Shown here piece by piece: positions 1 to 10,399 of a stretch of DNA of 64,000 nucleotides. The first letter of the stretch is position 1, and every line of letters starts with the position of its first letter. The notes beneath the pieces are model-generated. The model saw only the letters and a program-made list of their open reading frames with translations. It did no database searches and was not told where the DNA came from. A program made the translations under genes and the position numbers. This DNA comes from Pardosa pseudoannulata (taxonomy: Eukaryota > Arthropoda > Arachnida > Araneae > Lycosidae), in NCBI GenBank assembly GCA_032207245.1, contig CM063510.1:47208315-47272314 (forward strand), read 5' to 3'.

Positions 1-454
1 TCGCCTACTGGGTGCCATTAAAAGGTAGGATATTTTATGCATTTTGTTTCATTTTATGTTGCACAACATATTAATATAGCCTATTTTATAAATACTACAT
101 GTAAAACAGCCTTACCGAATGAATGAAAATGAATCAAATGTACCAATGATTATGTACTGAAGAAATTGGTTTCCTAATAGTCTGCTATTATATTAAAACC
201 AAATTTTATTAAAACCATTTATGGGGTCGAAGTTTATTAATTTTTTTTTTTTGTTATTTTGGAAGTTCTTAAAAATGGTAGATCTAACGAGAGATGGTAA
301 AATGGCTTATTATTGACATTTAAAAACATCGACTAGGTGGACCACGGTCTTAAGGGTTAAACCAACTTCGGAACTGTTCCAGTTTTTTCAGATGTAATTG
401 ATACTCCATGAAGGAGAAAAAAAAACTACAAATGTAAACATAAAAAAATACTTA
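1..454. other. AT-rich DNA, no feature seen
   Basis: No open frame of note, tRNA-like boxes, terminal repeats or recognisable element on either strand. Only short homopolymer runs are visible. Confidence 0.5.
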
Positions 455-592
455 ACGAGTTAATGACTCTTACATGACAAGCGCGCTGAACAACACAACT
501 AGTGCACTCATAAAGCAGTAAACAACCCACCAACAATTTACGAGAAGTAAAACAGCGAATGTCACTGGCTGTATCAAAACGATATATAAAAA
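455..592 (+). repeat. Direct repeat unit, copy 1 (~135 bp)
   Basis: This stretch aligns by eye with 965-1100. Both copies share in order GTTAAYGACTCTT, CATGACAAG, TGCACTCA, AAGCAGTAAACAA, GAGAAGTAAA and a 20 bp block GTCACTGGCTGTATCAAAAC, with small indels between. The copies are about 510 bp apart in the same orientation and bracket the repeat at 600-941. It could be an old local duplication or the flanks of a larger transposon; no coding function is visible. Confidence 0.75.
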
Positions 593-599
593 TAATTCA

Positions 600-941
600 T
601 TTGTACAAAAGTATTTTTAATCGCATTTAATTAACAAGGAAAGTGATAAAAAATGCACTAAAAAGTAAAATTTTTGTTAGAGATTTTAGTTATGCCGTTT
701 GCGAATAGATGCCGATAATAGTTCAAAATCTTTGCAATTGAGATTCCAAGTACGCTGAACAGCTTTCTGCATTTACCAAACAATTTTTATTTTCAATCTA
801 TGTTTTGGTGACTGAATATTGTATTGTCACCGGAATTGAACCTAAGTGCAACACTTCTGACCTCTAGAATCTCTCTCTCTCTAGTCAGGCAGGTAGTTAA
901 AAAATTGGTTTCGAAATATCATCTGACACACAAGTGAAGTT
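600..941 (+). repeat. Interspersed repeat R, copy 1 (inverted partner at 17544-17812)
   Basis: The reverse complement of 17544-17812 aligns along most of this stretch. Shared blocks in order include TTTTAGTTATGCCG, AATAGATG, AGCTTTCTG, ATTTACCAAAC, TGAATATTGTATTG, AATTGAACMTA, AGGTAGTTAAAAA and CTGACACACAAGTGAAGTT. The collinearity shows two copies of one dispersed element. No ORF, Pol III box or clear inverted termini were found, so the class is unknown; an old non-autonomous DNA element is the simplest reading. Confidence 0.75.
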
Positions 942-964
942 AAAGAGTCTTTAAACCCTCCCTA

Positions 965-1100
965 ACCAGTTAACGACTCTTGCATGACAAGCTCATTTGG
1001 AAACACAACTCATGCACTCAAAGCAGTAAACAATCCACTAATAATTTCCGAGAAGTAAACAAACAGCTAATGTCACTGGCTGTATCAAAACGATATAAAA
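965..1100 (+). repeat. Direct repeat unit, copy 2
   Basis: Second copy of the unit at 455-592, same orientation. It runs directly into the CpG-rich block at 1140-1480. The two units have diverged, so the duplication is not recent. Confidence 0.75.
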
Positions 1101-1139
1101 TCCTTGAAGGTGTCCTTCATTTAAAAAAGCAGGGAGAAG

Positions 1140-1480
1140 GGGAATGGAGCGAGGAGCTTGAATTCCAAAAAAAGGATTCCTTTCTGGGGCGGCCGAAAAG
1201 ACACCTGGTTGCACATTGATGGGAGCCACCTACTCTCTCCGTTCCGCATTCTTCGAGCGAGGAATGCAAATTACGAACTTCGAACTGGATTCGAGACACA
1301 TCCAAGAAAGCGAAACCGACAGCCTACCTACGGGGTTCGCCATTCTCACACCAATTCAGAGCCGGAAGCAAGATGGGCAGATGGATACCACCGCCACGGT
1401 CGCAGGGCCGAGGGTGACGTCAGCCTCACAAACTTAAAATACACACAGGGTTGTCTGGCCGGAACGAGATGAAATTAAAC
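1140..1480. promoter_or_regulatory. CpG-containing GC-rich block with a perfect CRE
   Basis: This block is far richer in G, C and CpG than its surroundings. It contains a full palindromic cAMP-response element TGACGTCA at 1415-1422. Overlapping open frames on both strands (up to 104 codons, 1158-1472) are best explained by the loss of AT-rich stop codons and match no family I know. A promoter, an untranslated first exon or a conserved element are all possible; transcription cannot be shown from sequence alone. Confidence 0.25.
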
Positions 1481-1723
1481 TGAGGGGGATTACTTTTCCA
1501 CAGCCCGATGACAGAACACCGCCACAACAAAGAGAATATAAATAATATTTATTTGAAAGAAAACTTCATTTTCAATAAGTATGAAAATGAATGAAAAAAG
1601 CTTGACGTTATGAGAAAACTTAATCATAATGTGTAATAAGTTTTTTCAGATGTGAACCTTTTTTTCCTCTGGAGCATAGTAAATAAATACCTTTTACAAG
1701 TACTTTTGAGGTAATTTTTTTCA

Positions 1724-2041
1724 TTAACCCATTACTGATGAGAGTTCCTTTTTATGGACATTTCCCTTTGCACTCCAAATTATATTTCAATTTTATTATC
1801 TCTCAACACTTCTAAGTGTTTTATTTAAAATATTCTTAAACTAAAAAATAGGGCAATTTAAATAAATGAAAAGACAAATTCTATTAAAAGCCAGTTTTAT
1901 TTACAGTATTGCACGTTTTACATACACACACACAAAATAAAAATTTTTCTTCCTCTAGGTATTTTTCTATTTGAACATCGATTGGTTTGGATTTGAACGA
2001 GAATGTCGAGTCACACTGGACATAAAAGTGCAAAGGGCTAA
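1724..2041. mobile_element. piggyBac-type MITE (non-autonomous)
   Basis: The left side begins TTAACCC at 1724 and the right side ends GGGCTAA at 2041, matching the TTAA target and CCC/GGG termini of piggyBac elements. Inside, CCCTTTGCACT starts at 1764 and its exact inverse AGTGCAAAGGG ends at 2037. GGACAT occurs just outside the left copy and GGACATAAAA just inside the right. There is no transposase frame. The first 40 bases also resemble 48794-48836. Exact outer ends are uncertain because the right TTAA is CTAA. Confidence 0.45.
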
Positions 2042-2540
2042 AAAATAATTTGTAAACTCTTATGTTTCATCAAGACGAGTTTTACTTTCGAGCGAAGGTA
2101 GATGGCAGTCTTCTAGAAACAATCTACCAAATTTTTGAGTACCTGCAATTTTTTATCATTTGTACCCGTAAATATGTTGTAGTTGTAGGATATGTATTCT
2201 TTGTAACTAGTTATTAGTAATTTGTAGTAAAATATGTTGTACCTTCAAATATATTGTTGTGTTCGCATGTACCTGTAATATTTTACCAGTATAATGCACA
2301 TTTTACTACTTTTCGAGTTTTGCACATGTATCTTTTTAGAAAGGGGGTACAGACTGAAACTACGGCAAATAGTAATTCTGATTAATAACTTATCGCGATT
2401 ATTTTTCTAAAAATGATATGTTTAAGGTATTTAAAATCACATCAGATCACTAATGAAACCGTGTAACATTTAAACTTGCTTAATTTCCACATTTATTTTA
2501 CCTCGGTTGTTTATGATAAGCCTAGTTTTAAGACAGCCAT

Positions 2541-2542
<2 letters not shown>
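2042..2542. other. AT-rich DNA, no feature seen
   Basis: Sequence between the MITE and the AT microsatellite. No coding frame or repeat structure recognised. Confidence 0.45.
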
Positions 2543-2613
<71 letters not shown>

Positions 2614-2614
2614 A
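2543..2614. repeat. (AT)n microsatellite
   Basis: About 70 bases of alternating A and T, interrupted only by an AAA step near 2595. Likely length-polymorphic and able to extrude as a cruciform. Confidence 0.97.
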
Positions 2615-3292
2615 ATAATTGGCATAAATTATTCAAACATGTGTTATAATATCCTAGTTTTGATTCAGTCTAAAAAGTTTTGCTCTGTTAAGAATATTTT
2701 CCTAGATCATTAATAAGGATCTACCTTTATAAAAAACATTTAGTTTTCTTACGGGTCGCCAGACTTTGGAGAGGGAGAGAGAAAAATCAATTGTCAATGA
2801 AACAAAATAAAACGAAGGCATCATAAGGTCATTCATTTGTATTAATTGCTATGATACAATATATAGAGGCAGAATTTCTGAGGAGCAAGAAATGGCTATG
2901 CAAAGACCTTCTTGTAGTTCGCGAGTAGCGGACTGTTGACCCATGTCTTACAAGAAGCAATACATTTTTTATAAAACAAAATATATAAACTAAGTGAAAA
3001 AAGTAGAAATACACTAGTCCTCAAAATATCATTTGAAATTTGTAAATTAGACACTATTTTTTAATAAGAAGCTAATTGTATTCTACAAACCTCGGTTATA
3101 TAAATACAAGCAATACATTTTATAGCCTGATAAAGCATAATTTTAATTATCAATTTACAATTTCTCAACATTTCAATTTTAAAATGACCACTTTTTCATT
3201 TTCGGGTTTTTAGAATAACACATTTTTTTTTACATTATTTGATATTAAAATTTAGTTTCTAAGATACAAATTTCAATATTTATCTTGCTTTA
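2615..3292. other. AT-rich DNA, no feature seen
   Basis: Only a 61-codon open frame on the minus strand (2829-3014), leucine-, phenylalanine- and tyrosine-rich from AT composition. No gene supported. Confidence 0.45.
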
Positions 3293-3465
3293 GTTTGGTT
3301 TGGAGCGCTACGGCCTGCTTTTTTACAACACGGGGGCTAATGAAACCGGGGCCTACTGCTTAAAGCCGATTCCGAAAGGCTACGAACAAACATGTCACAG
3401 TGGGATTCGAACCCAAGAATTCAGATTCCGAGGATCAGTGCCCTAACCATTCGGCCATCGTCCGG
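3293..3465 (-). mobile_element. tRNA-derived SINE, family 1
   Basis: Near full-length copy read on the minus strand. From its 5' end at 3465 it has a tRNA-like head with an A-box-like stretch, then a B box matching GGTTCGAATCC (seen on + as GGATTCGAACC), a body containing TCGGAATCGGCTTTAAGC-like sequence, and a 3' end CCAAACCAAAC. The same body and boxes recur many times in the window, which defines the family. It carries scattered substitutions and is presumably inactive. Confidence 0.9.
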
Positions 3466-3819
3466 AAATTGCGGGGCAAGTGAATTAAATGTTATTTTAA
3501 AAGATATATTACTTGAAATTGCAAAACTACAAAATTTTTCAAAGATAGACGGCTGTTAAAAACCTCTAAAAATGTCTAAAAGAGCGGTTTAGTACTTTAA
3601 GTTTTATGATGAATCGGGGAGAAAAATATCTTATAATGAATATTTTATCTTGAAAGGTAACGTGTTCCTTTTAAACAAGCTAAATTCTTTATCTTAAATT
3701 AATCTATCTACTTTCAAGATAATGAAATTTTGATTAACTTGTTGCGCAACATCATATGTTGACATTCGTTACAACATTTTTATCTTTCGATTTAGTACAT
3801 CACTAGATCATCACTAGAT
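3466..3819. other. AT-rich DNA, no feature seen
   Basis: No coding frame or mobile-element signature recognised between the SINE and the hAT-like repeat. Confidence 0.45.
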
Positions 3820-4590
3820 AGGACAGTGATGCTGTACATTTCTACATCGCTTTATATCACAAGCTTTACATCCCGATGTATAACAGCTTTACACTGATTT
3901 AACAATTACCAATATAAGAAATTACAAATAATTTTTAGAGCTTGTTTTGAGCTTTATTATATTATAATACAATAGGTTTATAAAATTAAGCGTTTTAGAA
4001 AATTGTTTATCAAAAGTATTTTACTTCCATAGAAATTAATATTTTATAAAATAATTTGAAATTTTCACTGTGAAGTGTTATGAAGAAAAAAAAATGAACA
4101 AGTCGGAGATTTAAATTCTACTCTATATGCTATTAAATAGTATAGAAAAAATACTTGAATATAATTTTTATTTTGTGACAAAAATACAGGTAGCTCTGAA
4201 TTTTAGGACGGAAATGAAGCGCTATGTTTAGCATTAGGTCCAATTAAAAAAAAATTTCTTACACAACAAGTTTTCCTTTATTGTCTACACGAGCAAGCAG
4301 TCGGAAAAGCAATTCCATATATAAATGGACGATCAGGTTATAGCGCGCATGCACTGTTATTCGAAATAGGAAAATCGGTAAGATGATGTTTGTATATTAG
4401 AAACGCTATAATGGCTCATGCACTGTCACTCGCTCGCACTAAGTCAAAAAATCGGAAAGACGATTTCAGCGAAGAAGCTTAAATCGATGCAGCTATATTC
4501 ACATTCGTGATACATCGGCGAACTGAAAATATGAAAATAGGTGTCACAATGCAGCACGTTACATCGGTGTTTCTTTCAAGTATATTGTAT
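3820..4590 (+). mobile_element. hAT-like non-autonomous repeat, copy 1
   Basis: Aligns collinearly with 8041-8724. Shared blocks include ATAATTTGAAATT, AAGAAR(C)AA.. AATRAACAA, AGGTAGCTCTG / AAGTAGCTCTG, CGCGCATGCACT, AGAAGCTTAAATCGAT and a terminal GCAGYACGTTAYATC. This copy has an extra internal block in which GCATGCACTGT recurs at about 4350 and 4415. No transposase frame is present. The hAT label is borrowed from the better-preserved ends of copy 2; the outer limits of this copy are approximate. Confidence 0.6.
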
Positions 4591-4682
4591 AAATTAGTGG
4601 TCTTCAGATTGGGTTACGCGAGATGTTTCTAGGGCTTCAAATAAATATAAACAAATACAACAGTGTAGTTATATATTAAAGC

Positions 4683-4885
4683 TTAGCTGCGGTGGCTTAG
4701 TCTACAAAGGCGTAAACTCATAACTGGAGAACTGATAGTTCAAGGCCATAGTCTGCCGTACCCACTAAAATAAGCTGATGCACATAATATAAGTTCTTGG
4801 TCGCAATATTTTCCCAATTTCAAACGAGAGCTCTGGAAGTGGCAGGCCAAGCCTAAGGATATTCCGCTAGGTCCTTGATTAAATT
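4683..4885 (+). mobile_element. tRNA-derived SINE, family 3 (diverged copy)
   Basis: The head contains an A-box-like TGGCTTAGTCTA and a B-box-like GATAGTTCAAGGCC about 40 bases on, the spacing of a tRNA promoter. The later part, with TTTCAAACGAGAGCTCTGG and GTGGCAGG, aligns with 35270-35315 in the second copy of this family. Diverged, with no clear target-site duplication. Confidence 0.5.
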
Positions 4886-5145
4886 ATCCCAAATGATATT
4901 CCTAGAAAGCATTTTTTGTTGTAAATAATATCGGTAATATTAGATAAAATGAGAGAGTAGTAAATTACCAAACCTTCATGACACATTTCACTTAATTTTT
5001 TAATTTAAATTATTAAATAGTTTAACTTATTTTCAACCTTTAAAAAATCGATTTACAGAACCGTTAAGGGGAGGATTAAAAAAAATTCTACTAATTTCCC
5101 CCAATACATTTCTTTGACAATTCCAGTTAGTAGACATCCTGATAG
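4886..5145. other. AT-rich DNA, no feature seen
   Basis: No coding or repeat signature recognised. Confidence 0.4.
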
Positions 5146-5397
5146 ACACTGCCATATTTCATCCTAATTTATTTACACAAAGTAAAAGAAAAGGCCTGCC
5201 GAACTATTCAAGAAGCAACTAAATTATGGGCGGAAATTGAAAAACAGGGGAAGGGCGAGGTGAAAAAACGTTCCGCGTATTTCGGGAGCAGAAGGGCAAG
5301 GATCAAGTGTCAGCTACTATCAAAAAGATACACACGCCTCACAATGAAAACTGATAACACGTTTTATGCCTTGGCTTATTTCTCTTTATTTTTATAG
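5146..5397 (+). other. Open frame without start codon, possible exon or chance frame
   Basis: Eighty-three codons are open between a TAG at 5143 and a TAG at 5395, with the first ATG only near the end. The middle part is lysine-, glutamate- and arginine-rich (for example EIEKQGKGEVKKRS), and its base composition is less AT-rich than its neighbours. I recognise no family. The flanking AG and GTGAAA are weak splice-site candidates. A chance frame in a GC-richer patch is at least as likely. Confidence 0.12.
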
Positions 5398-5439
5398 CGG
5401 GTGAATACAGTAGATCGCAAAGTTCATGCATAAAGTCAA

Positions 5440-5814
5440 ATGGAAATTTACAGCAAGTGTTTACATATTAAGAAATCGTGCACGAAAGTGACAAAGAAAA
5501 GATTAAATTCATTTAAGATACTAACTAGAAACAAATGTAACAAGCAAAGGAGAAATGAAACAATCGGATTAAAAATATTTTTCTGTATTTTATTTGCTGA
5601 AAGGTTGGAATTTTCTAGCGCAAAATCCAGTGGCGCAGCAAGAAGAGACAAAGGGTTCTATTATGTTCCCGGGCACACTCCCAGAGGAGCGCTAAATGGT
5701 ATATTTTATATAATATATTACCATATGTTTATCGAGGGGACGGGGGCGCCAAAGAGGTATTGGGATCCGATGATAGTTATGCGGGTCTTTTTATCTTTGC
5801 ACGAATTTTTTTAA
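5440..5814 (+). other. 124-codon open frame, probably chance plus repeat
   Basis: One of the longest ATG-started frames in the window. The first half is lysine- and asparagine-rich as expected from AT-rich sequence; the second half is encoded by the GC-richer repeat-like stretch starting at 5627. No domain, signal peptide or membrane topology is convincing. I do not regard it as a supported gene. Confidence 0.12.
5627..5790 (+). repeat. CAGTGGCGCAGC-type repeat end, GC-richer block
   Basis: Starts CCAGTGGCGCAGCAAGAAG and later contains GGGGACGGGGGCGCC. A related short motif (CGGGCGTAGCAAGAAG, CCAGTGGCATGCCTAGGAA) occurs at 21112 and 16306. Solitary short copies suggest a transposon or LINE terminal fragment, class unresolved. 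Confidence 0.3.
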
Positions 5815-6379
5815 TACTTGGTTCAAATAAAATTTGAAATTTACTTATAAAACTTTCAAAATTTGCCATGGGGGTCAGCGGTGACCTCAGTAAAATAAAT
5901 GCGTTACGAATGATTACACAAATTGATTCGTCTGTTGTTGAATTAATATTTCACGAAAATATTAATAAACTCATTATTCGCGACCCACATATTCTCGAGG
6001 CATATTAATAAACTCATGTTGGCCAGACCAACAAGCGATGTGAAATTAGCAAAGTATTTAACATGCTAAATAGAACAAATATTCTTATTAGTTATTAAAG
6101 AGTATACTCGTTGCTTTCGAAAATAGTTATTGTTCATTGTTAACATTTTTTTTTTAATATAAACCGGGTGGGCGTATATCTTAACAATTCATATAATACA
6201 CCCGTCCTGAACGGTTTAAAATATACCAAGTCTAGTTAGATCGTATAAAAGATTAAGATAAACAAAAGTTATTTTTCAATGGAAATTTGCATCCCTGCCC
6301 ACTGAGAAATCGATTTAACAGTCTTCTATGAATAAAACAAGTGAAAATGGCATTAAATTGCGATGTATTTTATATGTAA
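5815..6379. other. AT-rich DNA, no feature seen
   Basis: No gene or repeat recognised; several short AT-rich inverted tracts only. Confidence 0.4.
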
Positions 6380-6900
6380 GTCTTAAGATACACAGCGCGA
6401 ATTCGTTTACAAATTCGCCGAAGTCAAGCGATGACTGAAAGTGGAGAGTTAACACGCTGGCTTTATTTTCAGAAGAAAAAAAGTTTTAAAGGCTCGATGC
6501 CATGAAAAATAAAAGTCAAACAGCTCGTATATTCTGGGCGACGCACACACAAATAAGACCTTGTACAACACAGTGAAAAAAACTATTCATGCCTGCTCAT
6601 ATTTCTTTCATTTACCTTTGAGTCTCCATTATCACAAATCTTGGGCGACTGGACTCACTCGAGACCTAGTAATACTTTATCACGGCAACCGCTAATGATT
6701 TGAGAATCTGCGTAGATCCACGATTCCAAACCCTTTTTGGCACCTCGCACCTTTTCACAAAGCACACAGCCTTCTGTTTTTAAGGCAGTCGATATAGCAA
6801 CCCATACCCTATAACCCAACATTCAGGACAGTGGCTCCTTACCTTTTTAATGATTCATACCACTTACAATTCAATATATGTTCTCGCGCCCGCATGAAAA
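6380..6900. promoter_or_regulatory. Base-balanced non-coding island, candidate regulatory element
   Basis: Composition is visibly less AT-rich than the flanks and the sequence is not repetitive within the window. All six frames are broken. This is the look of constrained non-coding DNA, but no comparative data are available, so the call is inference only. Confidence 0.18.
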
Positions 6901-8040
6901 ATGTTTTTTTCTATGACATTTTTCTATTCCAAAATACAGAACACATTTATTGAGAAAACATACATTTTATTGTTGATGGCTATATCGTTGCCGTTTATTC
7001 ATAAAAGTTTGAAAACGAAGTTTATTAATTTATTTTGAAAGAGCAGGCTGTAAGTGATTACTTGCATTTAAGCGATTACTTCCTTTCCTTTTAATGTGCA
7101 ATTGTGATGAAAATCCAATTTCATTAAGGTAGGAGGTGGAAAATGGTAAATGTACCACTAAAGTCTTTTTTGCCAATGGCGGATAATGCTCAAACTGCAT
7201 ATATAATTCCTAAATGAAATTTATTCGTAGCAAAGATGTAGTCTCAGGTCTTTTTTAATAGCGGTTTAAACAGTTCTTCTGTTAAGTTAACTGTATCAAG
7301 TATACATAAACAACGACATGACTAAAAATTCATTTTAATAAAATGTTTTGAATACTAGTATGGTTATAAGACTTATAGTGAGATTAGCAAATACAGCTAT
7401 TAGAACCACTGGTGTCGATCAGTGTTTAAATAACATTTCCATATAATATCAATGATTTTAGCCTATTTCAAGATAAATAAAATAGACAAATACTAAAGAA
7501 AATGAGAGATGTAAAGCGTGAAAAACTTTAAAGACAGTTAATTTAAAGAAAATTACCTCTACTCAGTCAATACAGGCATAATGCAATTACAGTAATTAAA
7601 AGCAAGTAAAAACATTAGTCTGGCATGACTCGTAAACTTAATTCAAACGGTAGACGAACATACAATTTATTTGCAAATTAAGCAACTAATCGCAAGGTAG
7701 AAATAAATCCCTTCAAAGAAACTCGAATCAGAAATACCAGTGTGCATAAATAAGTTTCTGCTTGCTGAAGTGTGCGTATGAAACAGTCGGAAGAATATTT
7801 CTGCAGTTAATGTGAAAACACAATGCCTAAAAATAAACTTAATCCTTCAGCGAGCAATAACTTCAACATAAAGGACGTTGCTCAGAGCAAGGCACCATTA
7901 TATCCGAAGTTATGATCTTTCACGCTAGTGAGTAGTGAATGCCACAAACAAATAATTTGTTGGGGGAAAAAAAAAAAAAAAAAAAAACCGATAATGACAG
8001 ACATAGAAACTTTTCGATATGGCATTAAGATTGTAACTAC
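6901..8040. other. AT-rich DNA, no gene seen
   Basis: No supported gene. Contains the A-run at 7967-7987. An open frame of 67 codons over that run (7882-8085, minus) is a homopolymer artefact. Confidence 0.4.
7967..7987. repeat. Poly(A) tract, 21 bases
   Basis: Uninterrupted run of A, preceded by GGGGG. No retroelement body was recognised upstream. Confidence 0.97.
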
Positions 8041-8724
8041 TAAGACTGGATAATATTGATAATTTTGCATCGCAATACATATCAAGGTTTATATAGATTT
8101 AACGGATTTATCGATATGAGTGTTTTTATTTAAAGCTTTATTTCATTATATCAATACAATATGTTTGAAACTGAAACATTTTAAAGCAATGTTTTATAAA
8201 ATATTTTACTTTGATAGATATTAAAATACTATGAAACAATTTGAAATTATTCACCATGAGTAAGTACTATAAGAAGCAAGAAATAAACAAATCTAACATT
8301 TTAATCTTATTCTATGTACATTTGAGTAATAATACAGAAAAAAAATATTTAAATATAATTTTACTTTGAGGCAAATCTACAAGTAGCTCTGCATTTTGGG
8401 GCACTAAAGAAGCTCTGCGTTTAGTAATTAGGCTTAATAAAAAAATTTATGACTTACTGGTAAAATTTTCAAACAACGTCTGCACGTACATGTAGTTAAA
8501 AAAAAAAAAACGATTTCACTATGTAGATAAATTGGCTATGACTAATACCGCGCATGCACTTTCACTTCCTCGCAATGCGGAATTAATCGCAAAGACAATT
8601 ACACATTGGAAATCAGCGTAGAAGCTTAAATCGATTAAGCTGTATCGAACATCGTGTTGAAAATTTGGAAATTTGTGACATGATGCAGTACGTTATATCA
8701 ATATTTCACGATATATCAAGCCTA
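8041..8724 (+). mobile_element. hAT-like non-autonomous repeat, copy 2
   Basis: The left end reads TAAGACTGGATA then ATATTGATA and GCATCG. The reverse complement of the right end reads TAGGCTTGATATATCG then ATATTGATA and GCATCA. These alignable inverted ends, with the GATATAT-rich subterminal sequence, resemble hAT termini. The interior aligns with copy 1 at 3820-4590. No transposase frame and no matching 8 bp target duplication were found, so the class is tentative although the repeat itself is clear. Confidence 0.6.
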
Positions 8725-8859
8725 TTCCTAGGGACTACCGACAGAATCAAGAGATCTACTTACAAAACATTTTCAAAAAAATAATTCAGAAATAAAACGA
8801 TTAAATAATACAGTTAAAAGTAAAACAAATCAAAAAGAAAAACAGGCAGATACGAGTAC

Positions 8860-9140
8860 GGGTCAGACAAAAATAGCACTTTCGCGCCACAGACAATTAT
8901 CACGAATAGGATGAACAATATCCTTATTATGAGAGTGATTCAATTAACAGAGAATTGTTTCAAAAGCTTACATTGTGTACGTTCTCGCCAGTTTTGTTGT
9001 ATTAATTTCCGCATTACGCGAGTCAATAAAAGTTGTTTTTAAATGTACAATTGAGCTAATGGAGTTTTGGTAACAACAATAACGGCATTTCGGCCTTGAT
9101 GTAGTACCGTTTGCAAAGAATGCATTTTAATTCCTACCTG
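8860..9140. promoter_or_regulatory. Candidate regulatory island with homeodomain-type sites
   Basis: A non-repetitive, base-balanced island containing GATTCAATTAAC around 8936-8946 and GTCAATAAA at 9022-9030, sequences compatible with homeodomain and Hox/Cdx-type sites. No coding frame. Site matches this short are expected by chance in AT-rich DNA, so the call rests mostly on composition. Confidence 0.2.
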
Positions 9141-10399
9141 TATGGTGATAAATATAACTTTTGTGATACAGGAGAAGAAACTTCGTTACTTTTTACTTGC
9201 CAGAATTATTAATTTTGATCACGTCTGTCCTTATATGAACACTTTCAAGATAATTTTCGTCAATACTTAGGATTCCAATAGACAGTAAAGAAATTGACAT
9301 TCGTATATCATTACATTTAAAATTTTAACTTCATGTCAAAAACTTGCATCAATTGAAAGAAAAATTGTTGTGCGTAACTATTTGACATGCAGTTAACATC
9401 TAAACAGTGTTATAAGATCACAGAGAAATATTGTTTGCAATTCAAAATTATGTCGAGAAAAGTATTTAATGATAAATTTAATTGCATAAATCCTTAAATT
9501 AACATTTCCTCGGCATAGTTTTACTTTTATTACTTACGTTTTAAAAGGATAAAAATAATATATTGTAGGTATTCCTATAACATCACACTGATTAGATTTT
9601 AACTCCACATCCAAAGAGTCTCGTCAATTAAAGAGAAAGGTTATTTTTTCTGGATTGCAGGCGTATTTACGCAGTTTCTGCAAAAAAAATAATGAAAATT
9701 TGTTTTGAACTCCCTCCCTCCTATATTTGCTTGATTTGGACATTTCCCCTTCTAATACGAGAGCGAGGTATTTAGTTTACTTACTATCAAACTGAAACAT
9801 TTATATGAAGTAACCCTATGAAAGTAATATGTAACAAATTTTAGCCTAACAATGTTGTAACCCATATAAATCGGAAGAGCATCAAATATCAGTGTTATTT
9901 TATATCCTATTAAGTATCATTAATAAATATTTCGTAGCATTAAGCGCTCTATAGAAAGTTAATACTCCGAAATTTCTAATATTTGACTGCTACTGAACTT
10001 AAATGCCTCATACTTTGTAGAATTACTACACAACTTAGAAAAATTAGTAGGGTTAAGGAAGATCTGTACCTGTCATATTGGACTCCTGTCGCTCAATGTT
10101 ATGACCCAAGGGAGAAAATAATTTTTGTATAATTTTTATAAAGAATTCCTTATAAAAATTGAACAACGTCATATGAAAATTCTATAGGATATTATCTTTC
10201 CCTTAAAAGAGAGAGCAATGTATTTAGTTCTAAATTATTTGTGAGAATTTTTTTTTACCATTTTCAAACACTAGTAAGAACATTTAACAGTCATATATTC
10301 AAAAAAGAAAAGTAGCATCCTAGAGATCTGGATGTTCTGTCACAAGGTATAACTATTTAAAAGAATTCTTAAAATAAGAGCCGGACAAATGGAATTTTA
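9141..10399. other. AT-rich DNA, no feature seen
   Basis: No gene, SINE or terminal repeat recognised. Confidence 0.4.

Noticed and set aside
2543..2614. CRISPR or minisatellite array
   Set aside because: It is a simple dinucleotide run with no spacers; no repeat-spacer array occurs anywhere in the window.
7967..7987. Poly(A) tail of a retroelement or processed pseudogene
   Set aside because: No recognisable element body or target duplication is found beside the tract.
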